From Gammaproteobacteria bacterium (lineage in GTDB: Bacteria; Pseudomonadota; Gammaproteobacteria; Pseudomonadales; Azotimanducaceae): 33,921 nucleotides of DNA. Below are positions 1-9,330 of this stretch, piece after piece (within the stretch, counting starts at the first letter, position 1; every line of letters starts with the position of its first letter). A program made the translations under genes and the position numbers. Where the stretch lies: positions 1 through 33,921 of the forward strand of contig JABHYO010000158.1 of assembly GCA_018656865.1 (NCBI GenBank). The letters run 5' to 3'. The notes under the pieces were generated by a model. That model had not been told where the DNA came from and did no database searches. It was given only the letters and a program-made list of their open reading frames with translations.

Positions 1-3
1 CTC

Positions 4-29
4 GTCATCCTGAGCGAAGCGAAGGATCT
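4..29. repeat. Dispersed palindromic repeat, partial copy A
   Basis: The core GTCATCCTGAG is followed by a short AGCGAAGCGAAGG segment and GATCT. The same core recurs in the intergenic gaps near 8556, 19680, 28803 and 31362. Only the left arm is present here before the terminator at 41. Extragenic elements with this core are common in proteobacterial genomes; their role here is unknown. Confidence 0.7.
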
Positions 30-40
30 AGTCAGCTAAG

Positions 41-70
41 AAAATGCCGGGCAATGCCCGGCATTTTTTT
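41..70. terminator. Bidirectional Rho-independent terminator downstream of uvrA
   Basis: A perfect 12-bp stem (arms 41-52 and 56-67, GC-rich core GCCGGGC) closes a 3-nt loop. On the plus strand it ends in seven Ts (64-70). On the minus strand it ends in TTTTCTT. It lies about 60 bases past the uvrA stop and could end uvrA transcription as well as that of a plus-strand gene left of the window. Confidence 0.9.
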
Positions 71-130
71 GCCGAATGATTAACTGGCTAGTGAGAAATC
101 AGGTGAAACGAGCACAAACTATTAAGTGCA

Positions 131-2956
131 TCAGCACAAAACGGAATTCAAATAACTTCCGGTAAAGGAACGACTAACGTCAGATAGAGTTTCTGGCGTT
201 CCCTTGGCAATAACCTCCCCTCCACCCGAACCGCCCTCCGGTCCCAGGTCTACAACCCAGTCCGCTGTCTTAATTACATCCAGATTGTGTTCGATGACAA
301 CAATGGTGTTGCCATGGTCTCTAAGGCGATGAATGACTTCAAGTAGCTGCTGGATGTCATGGAAGTGGAGTCCGGTCGTGGGTTCATCGAGGATATAGAG
401 CGTTTTGCCAGTATCTCTTTTTGACAGTTCCCTTGAGAGTTTAACGCGTTGGGCTTCGCCGCCAGACAGGGTGGTCGCGCTCTGGCCAAGTTTGATATAT
501 CCAAGCCCTACGTCCAGCAGTGTTTGCAGGCGACGTTCCATGACCGGGACTGCGCCAAGGAATTGGTGGGCATCTTCCACGGTCATGTCCAGGATCTCAT
601 GGATGTTTTTGCCCTTGTACAAGATCTCCAGCGTCTCCCGGTTGTAGCGTTTACCCACGCACTCATCGCAGGTAACGTAGACGTCTGGCAGAAAGTGCAT
701 CTCAACCTTGATGAGGCCGTCACCCTGGCAGGCTTCGCATCGGCCGCCTTTGACGTTAAAACTGAATCGGCCGGGTTTGTAGCCGCGTGATCGCGCCTCC
801 TGTGTAGCCGAAAAAAGTTCTCTGATCGGAGTGAAGATATTGGTGTAGGTTGCCGGATTCGAGCGCGGTGTTCTGCCAATAGGACTCTGGTCAATATCGA
901 CGACCTTGTCCAGGTGCTCCAATCCTTCTATCTCTTCATAAGTTTCAGCTTGGGGATTCGTCGCGCCATTCAATTCCCGGGCGGCGATAGGATAGAGAGT
1001 GTGGTTGATCAGTGTTGATTTGCCGGAACCCGATACACCTGTCACACAGGTCATGAGTCCGATTGGTATTTCCACGGTGACGTCTTTGAGGTTGTTACCG
1101 GAGGCACCCTTGAGTTTCAGGACCCTGTCCGGATCGTATTCATGACGTTCCTTTGGTACTTCAATTCGACGTTTACCGGAAAGGAACTGCCCTGTGATTG
1201 ATCGTTTCTCATTAGTGATATCACTGATGTTTCCAGATGCTATGATCTCACCGCCGTGGACTCCTGCCCCCGGGCCAATGTCGACGAGAAAGTCAGCTTC
1301 TCTGATCGCTTCTTCATCGTGTTCTACGATGATAACCGTATTGCCGAGGTCTCTGAGTCTCGTGAGTGTATTGAGCAGACGCTGATTGTCTCGTTGATGC
1401 AGGCCGATTGATGGTTCGTCAAGAATGTACATGACACCGACAAGACCGGCACCAATTTGACTTGCGAGACGAATCCGTTGTGCTTCACCGCCGGAAAGGG
1501 TGTCGGCACTACGTGACAGTGTGAGGTAGTCGAGGCCGACATCCATTAGAAAGCCAAGTCTTGCTTCGATTTCCTTCAGGATCTTATCGGCAATCTTTTT
1601 TCGCTGTCCGGTCAGCTTCATTTCACAAAAATATTCGTGGGCATCGTTGACCGATTGAGCGGTGATGTCTGAGAGCGACTTGCCCGTGATGGTGACGGCT
1701 CTGGCGTCGGCATTGAGCCTCGCGCCGTGACAGTCCGGGCAATATTGAGTTGATAAGAATTTGGTAAGGTTCTCCCTTACCATCTGGGAATCGGTCTCCT
1801 TATACCGTCGCTCCATATTGTGGATGATGCCCTCGAAGGGATGTGCTCGGGTGTATTCGTTACCTCGATCATTGACATAGCGAAATTGGATATTGTCCTC
1901 GCCACTTCCGTTCAGGATTATTTTCTGGGTCTCGGCCTGTAGTTTGCAAAAGGGTGTGGCGAGGTCAAATCCGTAGTGCTCAGCCAGCGAACCCAGCATC
2001 TGAAAGTAGTAGATATTGCGTCGATCCCAGCCTGAGATGGCTCCTTCGGCGAGTGAAAGCTCGGGGTAGGCGACAACGCTCTCAGGGTCGAAGAACTGAT
2101 GTATACCAAGGCCGTCACAGGTTTGACAGGCACCTGCGGGATTGTTGAAGGAAAAGAATCGAGGCTCGAGTTCCTGAATGGCGTGACCGCATTCCGGGCA
2201 GGCGAATCGTGCCGAAAAGAGCAGGTCATCCCTGTCTTCGTCATCCATATATGAAATTGCGGCAACTCCGTCGGAGACTTGTACGGCAGTTTCAAAGGAG
2301 TCGGCAAGCCGAGTCCTCAGATCATCGCGAATACGAAAACGGTCCACAACAACTTCAATGGTGTGCTTCTTGTTCTTATCGAGATCAGGTGTGTCATCCA
2401 GATCAGTGACAATGCCGTCGATGCGGGCTCTCACAAAACCCTGGGTCGCAAGTTGTTTGAATACATGCAGGTGCTCGCCTTTTCTTTCTCTGATCACTGG
2501 GGCAAGCAGGTTGACCCGTGTGCCCTCTGGCAGGGCCAGTACCTGGTCTACCATCTGACTGATACTCTGCGCTTCGAGTTTGATGCCGTGTGTTGGGCAG
2601 TGAGGTTCCCCGACTCGGGCAAAGAGAAGTCTCAGATAATCATAGATCTCCGTAATGGTTCCGACTGTCGAACGTGGGTTGTGGCTGGTTGATTTCTGTT
2701 CAATCGATATGGCGGGTGATAGTCCCTCGATGTACTCGACATCCGGTTTTTCCATCAGCGACAGGAATTGCCTGGCGTAGGCCGAGAGTGACTGCACATA
2801 GCGACGCTGGCCCTCGGCGTAAAGGGTGTCGAAAGCAAGGGATGACTTGCCAGACCCGGAAAGCCCTGTGATAACGATGAGCTTGTCTCGGGGTATGTCT
2901 AGGCTCACATCCTTCAGGTTGTGAGTCTTGGCGCCGTGAATGGAAATATGGTCCAT
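131..2956 (-). CDS. uvrA: UvrABC system protein A (excinuclease ABC subunit A)
   Basis: This is the damage-recognition ATPase of nucleotide excision repair. It forms a dimer, loads UvrB at DNA lesions and acts in the cytoplasm. The protein has 941 residues, the normal length. Visible features are the first Walker A (GLSGSGKSS, residues 31-39), a first zinc-binding segment with CPEC and CQTC (about 253-281), an ABC signature LSGGEAQR (about 490), a second Walker A (GVSGSGKST, about 640), a second zinc module starting CEAC (about 740) and a second LSGGEAQR (about 830). It is intact and full length. It is transcribed away from the yajR-like gene. I saw no clear CTGT-N8-ACAG LexA box in the upstream gap, so SOS control is not evident from the sequence. 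Confidence 0.98.
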   Translation of the reverse strand: MDHISIHGAKTHNLKDVSLDIPRDKLIVITGLSGSGKSSLAFDTLYAEGQRRYVQSLSAYARQFLSLMEKPDVEYIEGLSPAISIEQKSTSHNPRSTVGTITEIYDYLRLLFARVGEPHCPTHGIKLEAQSISQMVDQVLALPEGTRVNLLAPVIRERKGEHLHVFKQLATQGFVRARIDGIVTDLDDTPDLDKNKKHTIEVVVDRFRIRDDLRTRLADSFETAVQVSDGVAAISYMDDEDRDDLLFSARFACPECGHAIQELEPRFFSFNNPAGACQTCDGLGIHQFFDPESVVAYPELSLAEGAISGWDRRNIYYFQMLGSLAEHYGFDLATPFCKLQAETQKIILNGSGEDNIQFRYVNDRGNEYTRAHPFEGIIHNMERRYKETDSQMVRENLTKFLSTQYCPDCHGARLNADARAVTITGKSLSDITAQSVNDAHEYFCEMKLTGQRKKIADKILKEIEARLGFLMDVGLDYLTLSRSADTLSGGEAQRIRLASQIGAGLVGVMYILDEPSIGLHQRDNQRLLNTLTRLRDLGNTVIIVEHDEEAIREADFLVDIGPGAGVHGGEIIASGNISDITNEKRSITGQFLSGKRRIEVPKERHEYDPDRVLKLKGASGNNLKDVTVEIPIGLMTCVTGVSGSGKSTLINHTLYPIAARELNGATNPQAETYEEIEGLEHLDKVVDIDQSPIGRTPRSNPATYTNIFTPIRELFSATQEARSRGYKPGRFSFNVKGGRCEACQGDGLIKVEMHFLPDVYVTCDECVGKRYNRETLEILYKGKNIHEILDMTVEDAHQFLGAVPVMERRLQTLLDVGLGYIKLGQSATTLSGGEAQRVKLSRELSKRDTGKTLYILDEPTTGLHFHDIQQLLEVIHRLRDHGNTIVVIEHNLDVIKTADWVVDLGPEGGSGGGEVIAKGTPETLSDVSRSFTGSYLNSVLC

Positions 2957-3325
2957 TGGGATTTTCTAAAAGCCAAAGACGTAGTGTCTCAATTGATGAG
3001 CGCTGAGTGCAACGTTCCCTGACGAAAATATGTGATTGATTGGGAACTCTTTGCCTTCTTCCGGTTTCTGAATCTTTCGGAGGCTGCCTGCTACCTGGTC
3101 GGTTTTCCGTTCAGTCCACACAGGAAGGTGATCAGAGAGATAAAATCGCAGGTATCGGTTAGATGATTTTGATGGTGGCGAACCACCCAATTCTCTGTCA
3201 GTAGTGGCCGATTCTGGTATCATCCGCCGCGGACAACTGAGAGTATTTCCGCACACCACCTGCCCATTTCTGAAGTAGAACATTTGTGTCGTGTACGCCA
3301 GTGCATGGACCCGGTTACACCATTT
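2957..3325. promoter_or_regulatory. Divergent uvrA / MFS transporter intergenic region
   Basis: About 370 bases lie between two divergently transcribed genes. I see no supportable ORF or RNA gene in it. It should hold promoters for both genes. The only candidate I can place is the plus-strand one at 3195-3223, listed separately. The first part (2957-3180) has no obvious consensus element. Confidence 0.6.
3195..3223 (+). promoter_or_regulatory. Candidate sigma70 promoter for the MFS transporter
   Basis: CTGTCA at 3195-3200 is a 4/6 match to -35. It is separated by 17 bases from TATCAT at 3218-3223, a 5/6 match to -10. TG at 3215-3216 gives an extended -10. The implied 5' leader is about 95 nt. 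This was assigned by eye only. Confidence 0.45.
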
Positions 3326-4684
3326 ATGAACCAACAGGAATTCACCGCAGCATCGTCTATCGGGTTGCTCTATCTGATCCGTATGCTCGGACTATTTATG
3401 GTTTTGCCCGTGCTACCCATGGTGGGACCGGAAATCGATGGTGCTACGCCGTTGCTGGTTGGCCTTGCCATTGGCATTTATGGGCTCTCGCAGGCCACGC
3501 TACAGATTCCGTTTGGTCTGCTTTCCGATCGGTTTGGGCGCAAGCAAATAATTGGTATCGGGCTGATTCTCTTTGTGGTCGGTAGCTTCGTTGCAGGCTT
3601 TTCATCGGATATCTACGGTCTCATAGCCGGTCGCTTCCTTCAGGGTTGTGGTGCTATAGCCAGTACACTATTAGCACTGATGTCGGATCTGACCCGAGTG
3701 GATCAGCGATCCAAATCTATGGCCGTTGTCGGAATTGCGATCGGTGGTTCGTTCGGTTTGTCACTCGTTCTGGGACCATTTGTTGCTGATTCCTGGGGAA
3801 TTTCAGGGATCTTTAATCTTACGGGTGTGCTGGGGCTTGTGGGATTGGTGCTACTCCTCTTCAGAATTCCGACGCCGACAGTGAAGTCGGTGAATCTGAA
3901 CTCGTCGGTGCAGAAGGGCGAACTGGCATCGGTGTTGAAGGATCTCCGCCTGTGGCGAGTTAATGTCAGTATTTTCTTTCTGCATTATCTGCTGATCAGC
4001 GCCTTTTCGGTCCTGCCGTTGATCTTTACCAGGACAGGGGAGATAGAACCTGGTGATCATGCGCTCTACTATCTGGTTCTGCTGATGTCGTCATTCGCCG
4101 CTATGATGCCGTTTATGTGGCTTGCTGATCGACTGAAGGATACCCGGTTGATTTTGTCAGTGATGGTGAGTCTGAGTCTCACCGCCTTTCTCATCCTGGG
4201 GCAGGGTTTTGCCTACTGGTGGGTGATGGCGGGGACAATGTTATTTTTCATGGCTTTCAACCTGTTGGAAGTGCTACTGCCAGCTCAGCTCAGCAAGATA
4301 GCGGCTGCGGGCGCACGAGGAACGTCGATGGGGGTCTATACGACCTGTCAATTCCTTGGGATATTTGCAGGTGGCGTTGTCAGTGGCTGGATACTGTCGG
4401 TGGCTGATATTGCCACACTTATGCACGCAAATGTCGCTATTACGGTTGTCTGGCTGAGTATCTGCCTCACCTTCCCACAATTGGGGCAGATTGGTTCCCG
4501 CACGGTTCAACTTGCGGAAATGCCGAACCAACCTGCACATGAGCGTGTCGACGCGCTATTATCCATGGCTGGTGTCATCGACGCGGTGATTATCGAAACC
4601 GACCAAGTGGCCTATCTGAAGGTGGACGAGTCGACATTCGATGATGAGAATTTGAATAAGTTGGTTGCGCGAAGCAACGAGTGA
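3326..4684 (+). CDS. yajR: YajR-like MFS transporter with C-terminal YAM domain
   Basis: This is an inner-membrane major facilitator transporter with about 12 hydrophobic segments. The N-terminus (LIRMLGLFMVLPVLPM) and motif A (GLLSDRFGRK, about residues 64-74) match the YajR drug:H+ antiporter-like group. The last 45-60 residues, after the final membrane helix, form a small soluble domain (VIDAVIIETDQVAYLKVD) like the ferredoxin-fold YAM domain that defines YajR. The substrate is unknown. The frame is open back to TTG 3284 and also offers ATG 3305. I chose ATG 3326 because the protein then begins MNQQEFTAASS, close to family starts. None of the three has a good Shine-Dalgarno. ssb follows after 12 bases, so the two are probably cotranscribed. 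Confidence 0.85.
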   Translation: MNQQEFTAASSIGLLYLIRMLGLFMVLPVLPMVGPEIDGATPLLVGLAIGIYGLSQATLQIPFGLLSDRFGRKQIIGIGLILFVVGSFVAGFSSDIYGLIAGRFLQGCGAIASTLLALMSDLTRVDQRSKSMAVVGIAIGGSFGLSLVLGPFVADSWGISGIFNLTGVLGLVGLVLLLFRIPTPTVKSVNLNSSVQKGELASVLKDLRLWRVNVSIFFLHYLLISAFSVLPLIFTRTGEIEPGDHALYYLVLLMSSFAAMMPFMWLADRLKDTRLILSVMVSLSLTAFLILGQGFAYWWVMAGTMLFFMAFNLLEVLLPAQLSKIAAAGARGTSMGVYTTCQFLGIFAGGVVSGWILSVADIATLMHANVAITVVWLSICLTFPQLGQIGSRTVQLAEMPNQPAHERVDALLSMAGVIDAVIIETDQVAYLKVDESTFDDENLNKLVARSNE

Positions 4685-4696
4685 TAGGAGAAGAAT

Positions 4697-5179
4697 ATGG
4701 CTCGCGGAGTGAACAAGGTAATCCTGGTTGGGAATCTCGGCAGGGATCCCGAAACTCGCTATATGCCGAGTGGGGGTGCGGTCACTAATGTCTCAGTGGC
4801 GACATCGAAGCAGTGGCGAGATCGCGATAGCGGTGATAACAAGGAACGCACTGAGTGGCACAGGATTGTATTTTTCAATCGCCTGGCGGAGATCGCCGGG
4901 GAGTACCTGAAAAAAGGTTCGAAAGTTTACATCGAAGGTGAACTCCGAACCAGAGACTGGGAAAAGGACGGTCAGAAGCACTACACCACTGAGATTGTCG
5001 CCAATGAGATGCAGATGTTGGATTCTCGTGGTGACGCCGGAGGTGGTGGCTTCGGCGGCGGATCAGCACCAGGACCTTCGTCGAGCAGTGGCGGTGGTGG
5101 CGGTGGCGGCGGTGGAGGAGGAATGGATGATTTTGGGCCTCCACCTACTGATGATTTTGACGACGACATTCCCTTCTAA
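4697..5179 (+). CDS. ssb: Single-stranded DNA-binding protein
   Basis: SSB coats single-stranded DNA during replication, recombination and repair, and recruits partner proteins. The 160-residue protein has the OB fold in about residues 1-108 (start [19 protein letters not shown]) and a flexible glycine-rich linker. It ends in the conserved acidic tip DDDIPF that docks SSB partners. The linker contains an uninterrupted run of eleven glycines encoded by mixed GGN codons. AGGAG lies 8 bases before the ATG. It sits just after the MFS gene and points away from uvrA, a loose form of the classic uvrA/ssb neighbourhood. Confidence 0.97.
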   Translation: MARGVNKVILVGNLGRDPETRYMPSGGAVTNVSVATSKQWRDRDSGDNKERTEWHRIVFFNRLAEIAGEYLKKGSKVYIEGELRTRDWEKDGQKHYTTEIVANEMQMLDSRGDAGGGGFGGGSAPGPSSSSGGGGGGGGGGGMDDFGPPPTDDFDDDIPF

Positions 5180-5190
5180 GATCGAGCGTT

Positions 5191-5213
5191 GCTCCCTGAT
5201 AGACAAAGGGAGC
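5191..5213. terminator. Possible terminator hairpin between convergent ssb and JAMM-like gene
   Basis: GCTCCCT (5191-5197) pairs with AGGGAGC (5207-5213) across a 9-nt loop. It lies in the 46-base gap between two converging genes. No good T-tract follows on either strand, so it may be a weak or factor-assisted terminator. Confidence 0.35.
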
Positions 5214-5225
5214 AGGCTTACTTAA

Positions 5226-5729
5226 TCAGCAGTGGACGCGATCTTTCACGCGCGCACCTTTCGCGTAGCCGTGGTGATGGCCCAACCCAAGCTTTCTCGC
5301 CTGTAATCCGGTTAGTGTTGGTGCATCCGGGACATAGACACGATGATGTCCGACAGCATCCGTCAGGTAAAAAGGCACACCCAGAGTCTTTGCTAGTTGG
5401 GTATCCAGATCAGAAAAATATTTTCTGGAATAGTGGGGTGACCCATGGGTGTGCCATAAACCGGATAGTCGGGAGCCTTGCGGCACAGGGATCTTGGCTG
5501 TTACTTCATCCTCACCAGCATTGCCTTCAGAGACTGTGAAGCTGAATTTGCCCTTGGATTCCAGAATACCGCCCATGAATTCCCGGTCTTCCCGCGCTGA
5601 TCTTTTGTAGTAGATGGAACCCGCCACAGCGGCTGCGACCGACGCTGACGGGTAACCTTGGTGGGGACAGTTAGCCAGGGTCGCTCGGATAGAGCAGATA
5701 GCCATCAACAGGATTATTACGGATTTCAT
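5226..5729 (-). CDS. Secreted JAMM/DUF4329-like metallopeptidase-fold protein
   Basis: The 167-residue protein starts with an apparent signal peptide (MKSVIILLMAICSIRATLA), so it is probably periplasmic or secreted. The centre has LWHTHGSP with H93 and H95, then S106 and D109. This fits HxH-x10-SxxD, the zinc motif of the JAB/JAMM isopeptidase fold, as seen in DUF4329 proteins. An upstream Glu would complete the site, but I cannot assign it with certainty. The C-terminus is rich in His (GLGHHHGY) and ends in Cys. AAGGAG precedes the ATG at good spacing. It is transcribed divergently from the winged-helix/TPR regulator at 5922, which might control it. The substrate is unknown; DUF4329 proteins are often linked to Rhs/toxin-like contexts, but no such partner is present here. 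Confidence 0.7.
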   Translation of the reverse strand: MKSVIILLMAICSIRATLANCPHQGYPSASVAAAVAGSIYYKRSAREDREFMGGILESKGKFSFTVSEGNAGEDEVTAKIPVPQGSRLSGLWHTHGSPHYSRKYFSDLDTQLAKTLGVPFYLTDAVGHHRVYVPDAPTLTGLQARKLGLGHHHGYAKGARVKDRVHC

Positions 5730-5921
5730 TTGCAGCTCCTTAATAGAGCCGCAGTCTGGTTGCCGGGGAGTCTGAAAACCTGAAAGAAACCGTCTTAAAA
5801 AATGGTCAATTCATCGCTTCTTTGTTCGGAAAACCTTCGGATCGTTCTCAGATTGTTCGAAAGTGAAATTAATTAAGGTATCTTCTCTTCCCTGGTTTTC
5901 AATTGGAAAAAGGTAATCAGT

Positions 5922-7727
5922 GTGCACGTAGATCAGACACATGGTTTCAGGCTTGGCGAGTGGTTGGTGAAACCGCAGGCCAACAAGCTGATCGGCACTG
6001 ACGGAGAAGTTCATCTTGAACCAAAGGTTATGGATACACTGGTTCAACTGGCACAGGCGGGTGGCGAAGTTGTCTCGCGAAAAAGTCTTCTCGATCATGT
6101 CTGGAAACGAGTGGTCATCAACGAAGAAACGCTCACCCGCACAGTCAGTGAACTGCGCGCCGCCCTTGGCGATAGCGGCGGTGAGCGGCGCTATATCACG
6201 ACGGTACCAAAGCGAGGCTATGCCCTGGTCGAGCGAGTGCACTCTGTGGGTCTGGTGGATGGGGCGCTTCCGATTCTTGAAGAACCATCACCTGCAATTG
6301 CGGTGTTGCCCTTTGTTAGTCTGGGCGAGAGTGCTGATCACGAATACTTTGCCGATGGTCTGACCGAAGAGTTGATCTGTGCATTGTCACAGATCAGGGG
6401 TATGCGTGTGGCCGCAAGTCGGTCCGTGTTTACCTTCAAGGGGACGACGGCGACCATCCAGGAAATTGGTGAATCCCTCGGTGTCACGCATCTATTGGAG
6501 GGTTCCATCCGATACGGTGGCAACCGAATAAGAATCACCACACATTTCGTTCGGGTTGCCGACGGCTACGACGAATGGTCTGAGTCGTTCGATAGCGAAC
6601 TCGCTGACGTCTTTGCGGTGCAGGAAGAAATCGCCCAGGCGGTTATCACTGCACTGAAATTCAAGCTGGGTCTGGCTGAGGATGCGACAATTGTCAGTGC
6701 GCCCACTCAAAATCTGGATGCCTATCAGTGTTTCCTGCGAGCCAGGTTGCGCTACCAGAATGAACAGACAGGGATGACCTATCTGGGATATGACGATGCC
6801 TTAGAAGCAGTACGTCTCGCCCCGGACTGCTATGACGCCCACGGCCTCGCAGCCATTATTCTGACACTGAATACCGTCAGTGAACCTTATCACCAGAATG
6901 AAGCCACAATCAGGTCGCATATTGATGCGGCTCTCAGAGGTAACCCTTTTCAGGGAGAAGCACTGATGGCAAAAGCCATCAATATACGCTGGAACACCTG
7001 GGATTGGGCGGTGGTGCGAGCCCAATTCGATAGGGCACTTGCGGCAGCGCCAAACTGCCCGCATGTAATGGCTCAGTTTGCTATTCGGTTCTTCCGTGAT
7101 CTGGGTCAGTTTGAAATAGCAGCCGGACTACTGGAACAGGCAGTCAAGATTGATCCTATCAATGCCGGGCCGCGCACATCGCTTGGGTACAATCTGCGTT
7201 ACCAGGGAAAAATTGATGAAGCACTAGAGCAGTTTGATCGGGCGCTCGCCATCAGCAAGGATCATGGTTATGCACTGCTTGGTAAGATGCTTGCACTCCT
7301 GTCTGGAGGCAGATTTGAAGAAGCTTCTATTTTGTTGGCCAGTATCGAATCACTGCTTGGGCGAGAGGATCTGCTGTCATTGAACGCCAGGGGGCGATTC
7401 CTCGCGTGCAGCGGGGACTGTTCCGGTGCACAACAACTTCAGCGGAAGATTATCAAACTGTCGCAAGCGGCAGGTGGCGATAAACACCTGGCGCTACCAG
7501 GCTGGATGCAGGCGTTGCAGGGGAATATTGAAGAAGCGATTTACTGGCTAAATCTAGCCCGCGAAAAGGAGATTTCGCAGGTCCTGACCTCACGGGCATT
7601 CTTTGACATCCTGCCGGGCGGTAGTGTGCTGCATCGGGAGGATGTTCAGATCTTCCTCAAGACGATGAGTCTTGATGATGAATCGTTAGCAGCGCTTGAT
7701 CGACGAGGCTTGCTGGCACCACCTTGA
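5922..7727 (+). CDS. CadC/ToxR-type winged-helix regulator with TolB-like and TPR regions
   Basis: The 601-residue protein has an OmpR/CadC-type DNA-binding winged helix at about 1-105 (FRLGEWLVKPQANKLI, then HVWKRVVINEETLTRTVSEL and VPKRGYALVERV). A TolB-like/adenylate-cyclase-associated domain follows at about 125-245 (PAIAVLPFVSLGESADHEYF). The C-terminal half (about 260-590) is helical TPR repeats. I see no transmembrane helix between the domains, unlike classical CadC, so it is probably a cytoplasmic regulator that senses through its TPR part. The start is GTG at 5922, with AAAAAGG about 8 bases upstream. It diverges from the JAMM-like gene, the most obvious target. The ligand and regulon are unknown. 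Confidence 0.82.
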   Translation: MHVDQTHGFRLGEWLVKPQANKLIGTDGEVHLEPKVMDTLVQLAQAGGEVVSRKSLLDHVWKRVVINEETLTRTVSELRAALGDSGGERRYITTVPKRGYALVERVHSVGLVDGALPILEEPSPAIAVLPFVSLGESADHEYFADGLTEELICALSQIRGMRVAASRSVFTFKGTTATIQEIGESLGVTHLLEGSIRYGGNRIRITTHFVRVADGYDEWSESFDSELADVFAVQEEIAQAVITALKFKLGLAEDATIVSAPTQNLDAYQCFLRARLRYQNEQTGMTYLGYDDALEAVRLAPDCYDAHGLAAIILTLNTVSEPYHQNEATIRSHIDAALRGNPFQGEALMAKAINIRWNTWDWAVVRAQFDRALAAAPNCPHVMAQFAIRFFRDLGQFEIAAGLLEQAVKIDPINAGPRTSLGYNLRYQGKIDEALEQFDRALAISKDHGYALLGKMLALLSGGRFEEASILLASIESLLGREDLLSLNARGRFLACSGDCSGAQQLQRKIIKLSQAAGGDKHLALPGWMQALQGNIEEAIYWLNLAREKEISQVLTSRAFFDILPGGSVLHREDVQIFLKTMSLDDESLAALDRRGLLAPP

Positions 7728-7743
7728 TCCTGACTGGGTGAAT

Positions 7744-8538
7744 TCAGGTTACGAGAATGGCAATAAGCACTACCCCTAGCACCAGCCGATAAATCACAAA
7801 CGGCAGGTAGCCGATTTTCTCAATAAAGTTCAGGAGTAGCGAAATACAGGTATAGGCAGCTATGCCCGAAACCACCGTTCCAAGAGTAAGCGCGATCCAG
7901 TCCGGGGCACCGGGTAGGCTGACGAGATCCCAGAGCTTTAAAGTGGCGGCGCCGAGTATTGTCGGAATCGCTATCAGAAAGGAGATTCGGGCTGCGTCGG
8001 AGCGAGTATGCCCCAGCATCAGAGCGGCGGTCATCGTGATACCGCTTCGGGAGGTTCCGGGTATCAGTGCCAGACACTGGGCGACGCCGATGGCGAACGC
8101 CCGTCCAGGAGTCAAGATCTGGTTCTCATGGCGTCTCAACCGGTCTGCATACCAGAGCGCGAAGGCAAAAATGATAGTTGCTGCTGCAATCACTTCAATA
8201 GTTCGCAGATGCTCCTCGATTAGGAAGCGACCGAAGAATCCGACCGGCAGGATGGGCAGACTGGCGATTAGCAGATTAATGGCGTAGTCGCCGTCATCGC
8301 TGGGTTGCCGTAGTACAAGCTGGCTAAAGCCTGCGCCGATCAGAGTAACCAGATCACGCCAGAAGTAAGCGATGACCGCTACAAGCGATCCCAGATGCAC
8401 TGCGGTGTCGAAAGCGAGCCCCTGGTCAGGCCAGTCGAAAAGTTGTGAAGGCAGCAACAAGTGCGCCGAGCTTGAGATCGGCAGGAACTCGGTAATGCCC
8501 TGAATCAGGGCAAGTATCAGTGCTTGTATCAGGTCCAA
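7744..8538 (-). CDS. uppP: Undecaprenyl-diphosphatase UppP (BacA)
   Basis: This inner-membrane enzyme removes a phosphate from undecaprenyl diphosphate and so recycles the lipid carrier of peptidoglycan synthesis. The 264 residues hold several membrane helices. Both signature motifs are present: GITEFLPISSSAHL (about 14-27, containing the catalytic-region Glu17 and His26) and PGTSRSG (about 159-165). The start is TTG at 8538 with AAGGAAG a few bases upstream; no ATG is available in frame near the family start. It converges with the regulator at 5922-7727, with only 16 bases between them. Overexpression of this family confers bacitracin tolerance. Confidence 0.95.
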   Translation of the reverse strand: MDLIQALILALIQGITEFLPISSSAHLLLPSQLFDWPDQGLAFDTAVHLGSLVAVIAYFWRDLVTLIGAGFSQLVLRQPSDDGDYAINLLIASLPILPVGFFGRFLIEEHLRTIEVIAAATIIFAFALWYADRLRRHENQILTPGRAFAIGVAQCLALIPGTSRSGITMTAALMLGHTRSDAARISFLIAIPTILGAATLKLWDLVSLPGAPDWIALTLGTVVSGIAAYTCISLLLNFIEKIGYLPFVIYRLVLGVVLIAILVT

Positions 8539-8555
8539 TAGACTTCCTTAACAAA

Positions 8556-8613
8556 GTCATCTTGAGTGAAAACGAAGGATCTGGATGAGATTCTTCACGT
8601 CTTTCAGAATGAC
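8556..8613. repeat. Dispersed palindromic repeat, copy B
   Basis: An imperfect palindrome runs from GTCATCTTGAG through GAAGGATCT and GAGATTCTTC to TCAGAATGAC. It fills the uppP / LON-gene gap. A second inverted pair, GTGGTCG (8618-8624) and CGACCAC (8646-8652), follows directly. Both genes start from this gap, so the element lies in their promoter area. Confidence 0.75.
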
Positions 8614-8684
8614 TGCAGTGGTCGGTTTGACTGTAGTCCGTCAGAACGACCACAGAGTTAAAGTCAATGCGGTAGAATAACAGG

Positions 8685-9290
8685 ATGGCCCAAATCCCGC
8701 TCTTCCCGATGCCGCTCGTCATCTTCCCTGGTGGCAGGTTGCCATTGCAGATCTTCGAGACCCGTTATCTTGATATGGTCAAACAGTGCCTGCGTAACGG
8801 CACGGGCTTTGGTGTTGTAATGATTACCGAGGGCGATCAGGTGCTGAGCAATCTCGATCAACAGCTACCTGCGATCTCCCACTGTGGGACTTATTGCACG
8901 ATTATTGACTTTGATGAGCTGCCGAATGGCATGCTCGGCATCATGGTGGAAGGTCAGAAGAAGTTCGTCATCCGCGATGAATACGAGCAGGCAGATCGGT
9001 TGATGATGGGCGACGTTGAGTTTCTCGCCGATGAGACGGAAGTTGAAATGCCGGAAGAGCAGGAACACCTGACCAGCCTGCTGGAATCGCTGATGTCTCA
9101 CGAAGCGGTACAGCAATTAGGGCTCAATTGTGATCTGACTCAGGCGGTGGAGGTCGGTGCGCGACTAACGGAACTCCTGCCTTGTCCGAACAACTTCAAG
9201 CAGAGAATGCTTGAGATGAAGGACCCGCTTGTGAGGCTGGTTGAGCTCGATAAAATCGTAGAACGGATTCAGAAAACTCAGTCATCCTAA
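8685..9290 (+). CDS. LON N-terminal (substrate-binding) domain protein
   Basis: The 201-residue cytoplasmic protein is made only of the LON N-terminal domain. The start MAQIPLFPMPLVIFPGGRLP and the following LQIFETRYLDMVKQCL are typical of stand-alone LON-domain proteins. It lacks the AAA+ and serine protease domains of Lon, so it cannot be an ATP-dependent protease. The usual annotation is peptidase S16 LON domain protein. Its biochemical role is not established; substrate or adaptor binding is a guess. A short ACAGG lies just before the ATG. It converges with mpg. Confidence 0.88.
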   Translation: MAQIPLFPMPLVIFPGGRLPLQIFETRYLDMVKQCLRNGTGFGVVMITEGDQVLSNLDQQLPAISHCGTYCTIIDFDELPNGMLGIMVEGQKKFVIRDEYEQADRLMMGDVEFLADETEVEMPEEQEHLTSLLESLMSHEAVQQLGLNCDLTQAVEVGARLTELLPCPNNFKQRMLEMKDPLVRLVELDKIVERIQKTQSS

Positions 9291-9330
9291 CGCAACCGGG
9301 TTCATATTCGGCTCGAAATTTCTGGTTAGC

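Noticed and set aside
449-790. Open frames on the plus strand within uvrA (also 2279-2692)
   Set aside because: They are antisense to an intact conserved gene with no homology or ribosome-binding site.
2957-3283. LexA (SOS) box for uvrA
   Set aside because: I looked for CTGT-N8-ACAG by eye and found no acceptable match; a CTGT near 3195 has no partner.
5189-5539. 116-residue plus-strand ORF opposite the JAMM-like gene
   Set aside because: The opposite strand has a signal peptide, a ribosome-binding site and a metal motif; this frame has none.
7728-7748. Small CCTGA/TCAGG stem between the regulator and uppP
   Set aside because: It has only 5 bp and no T-tract; too weak to call a terminator.
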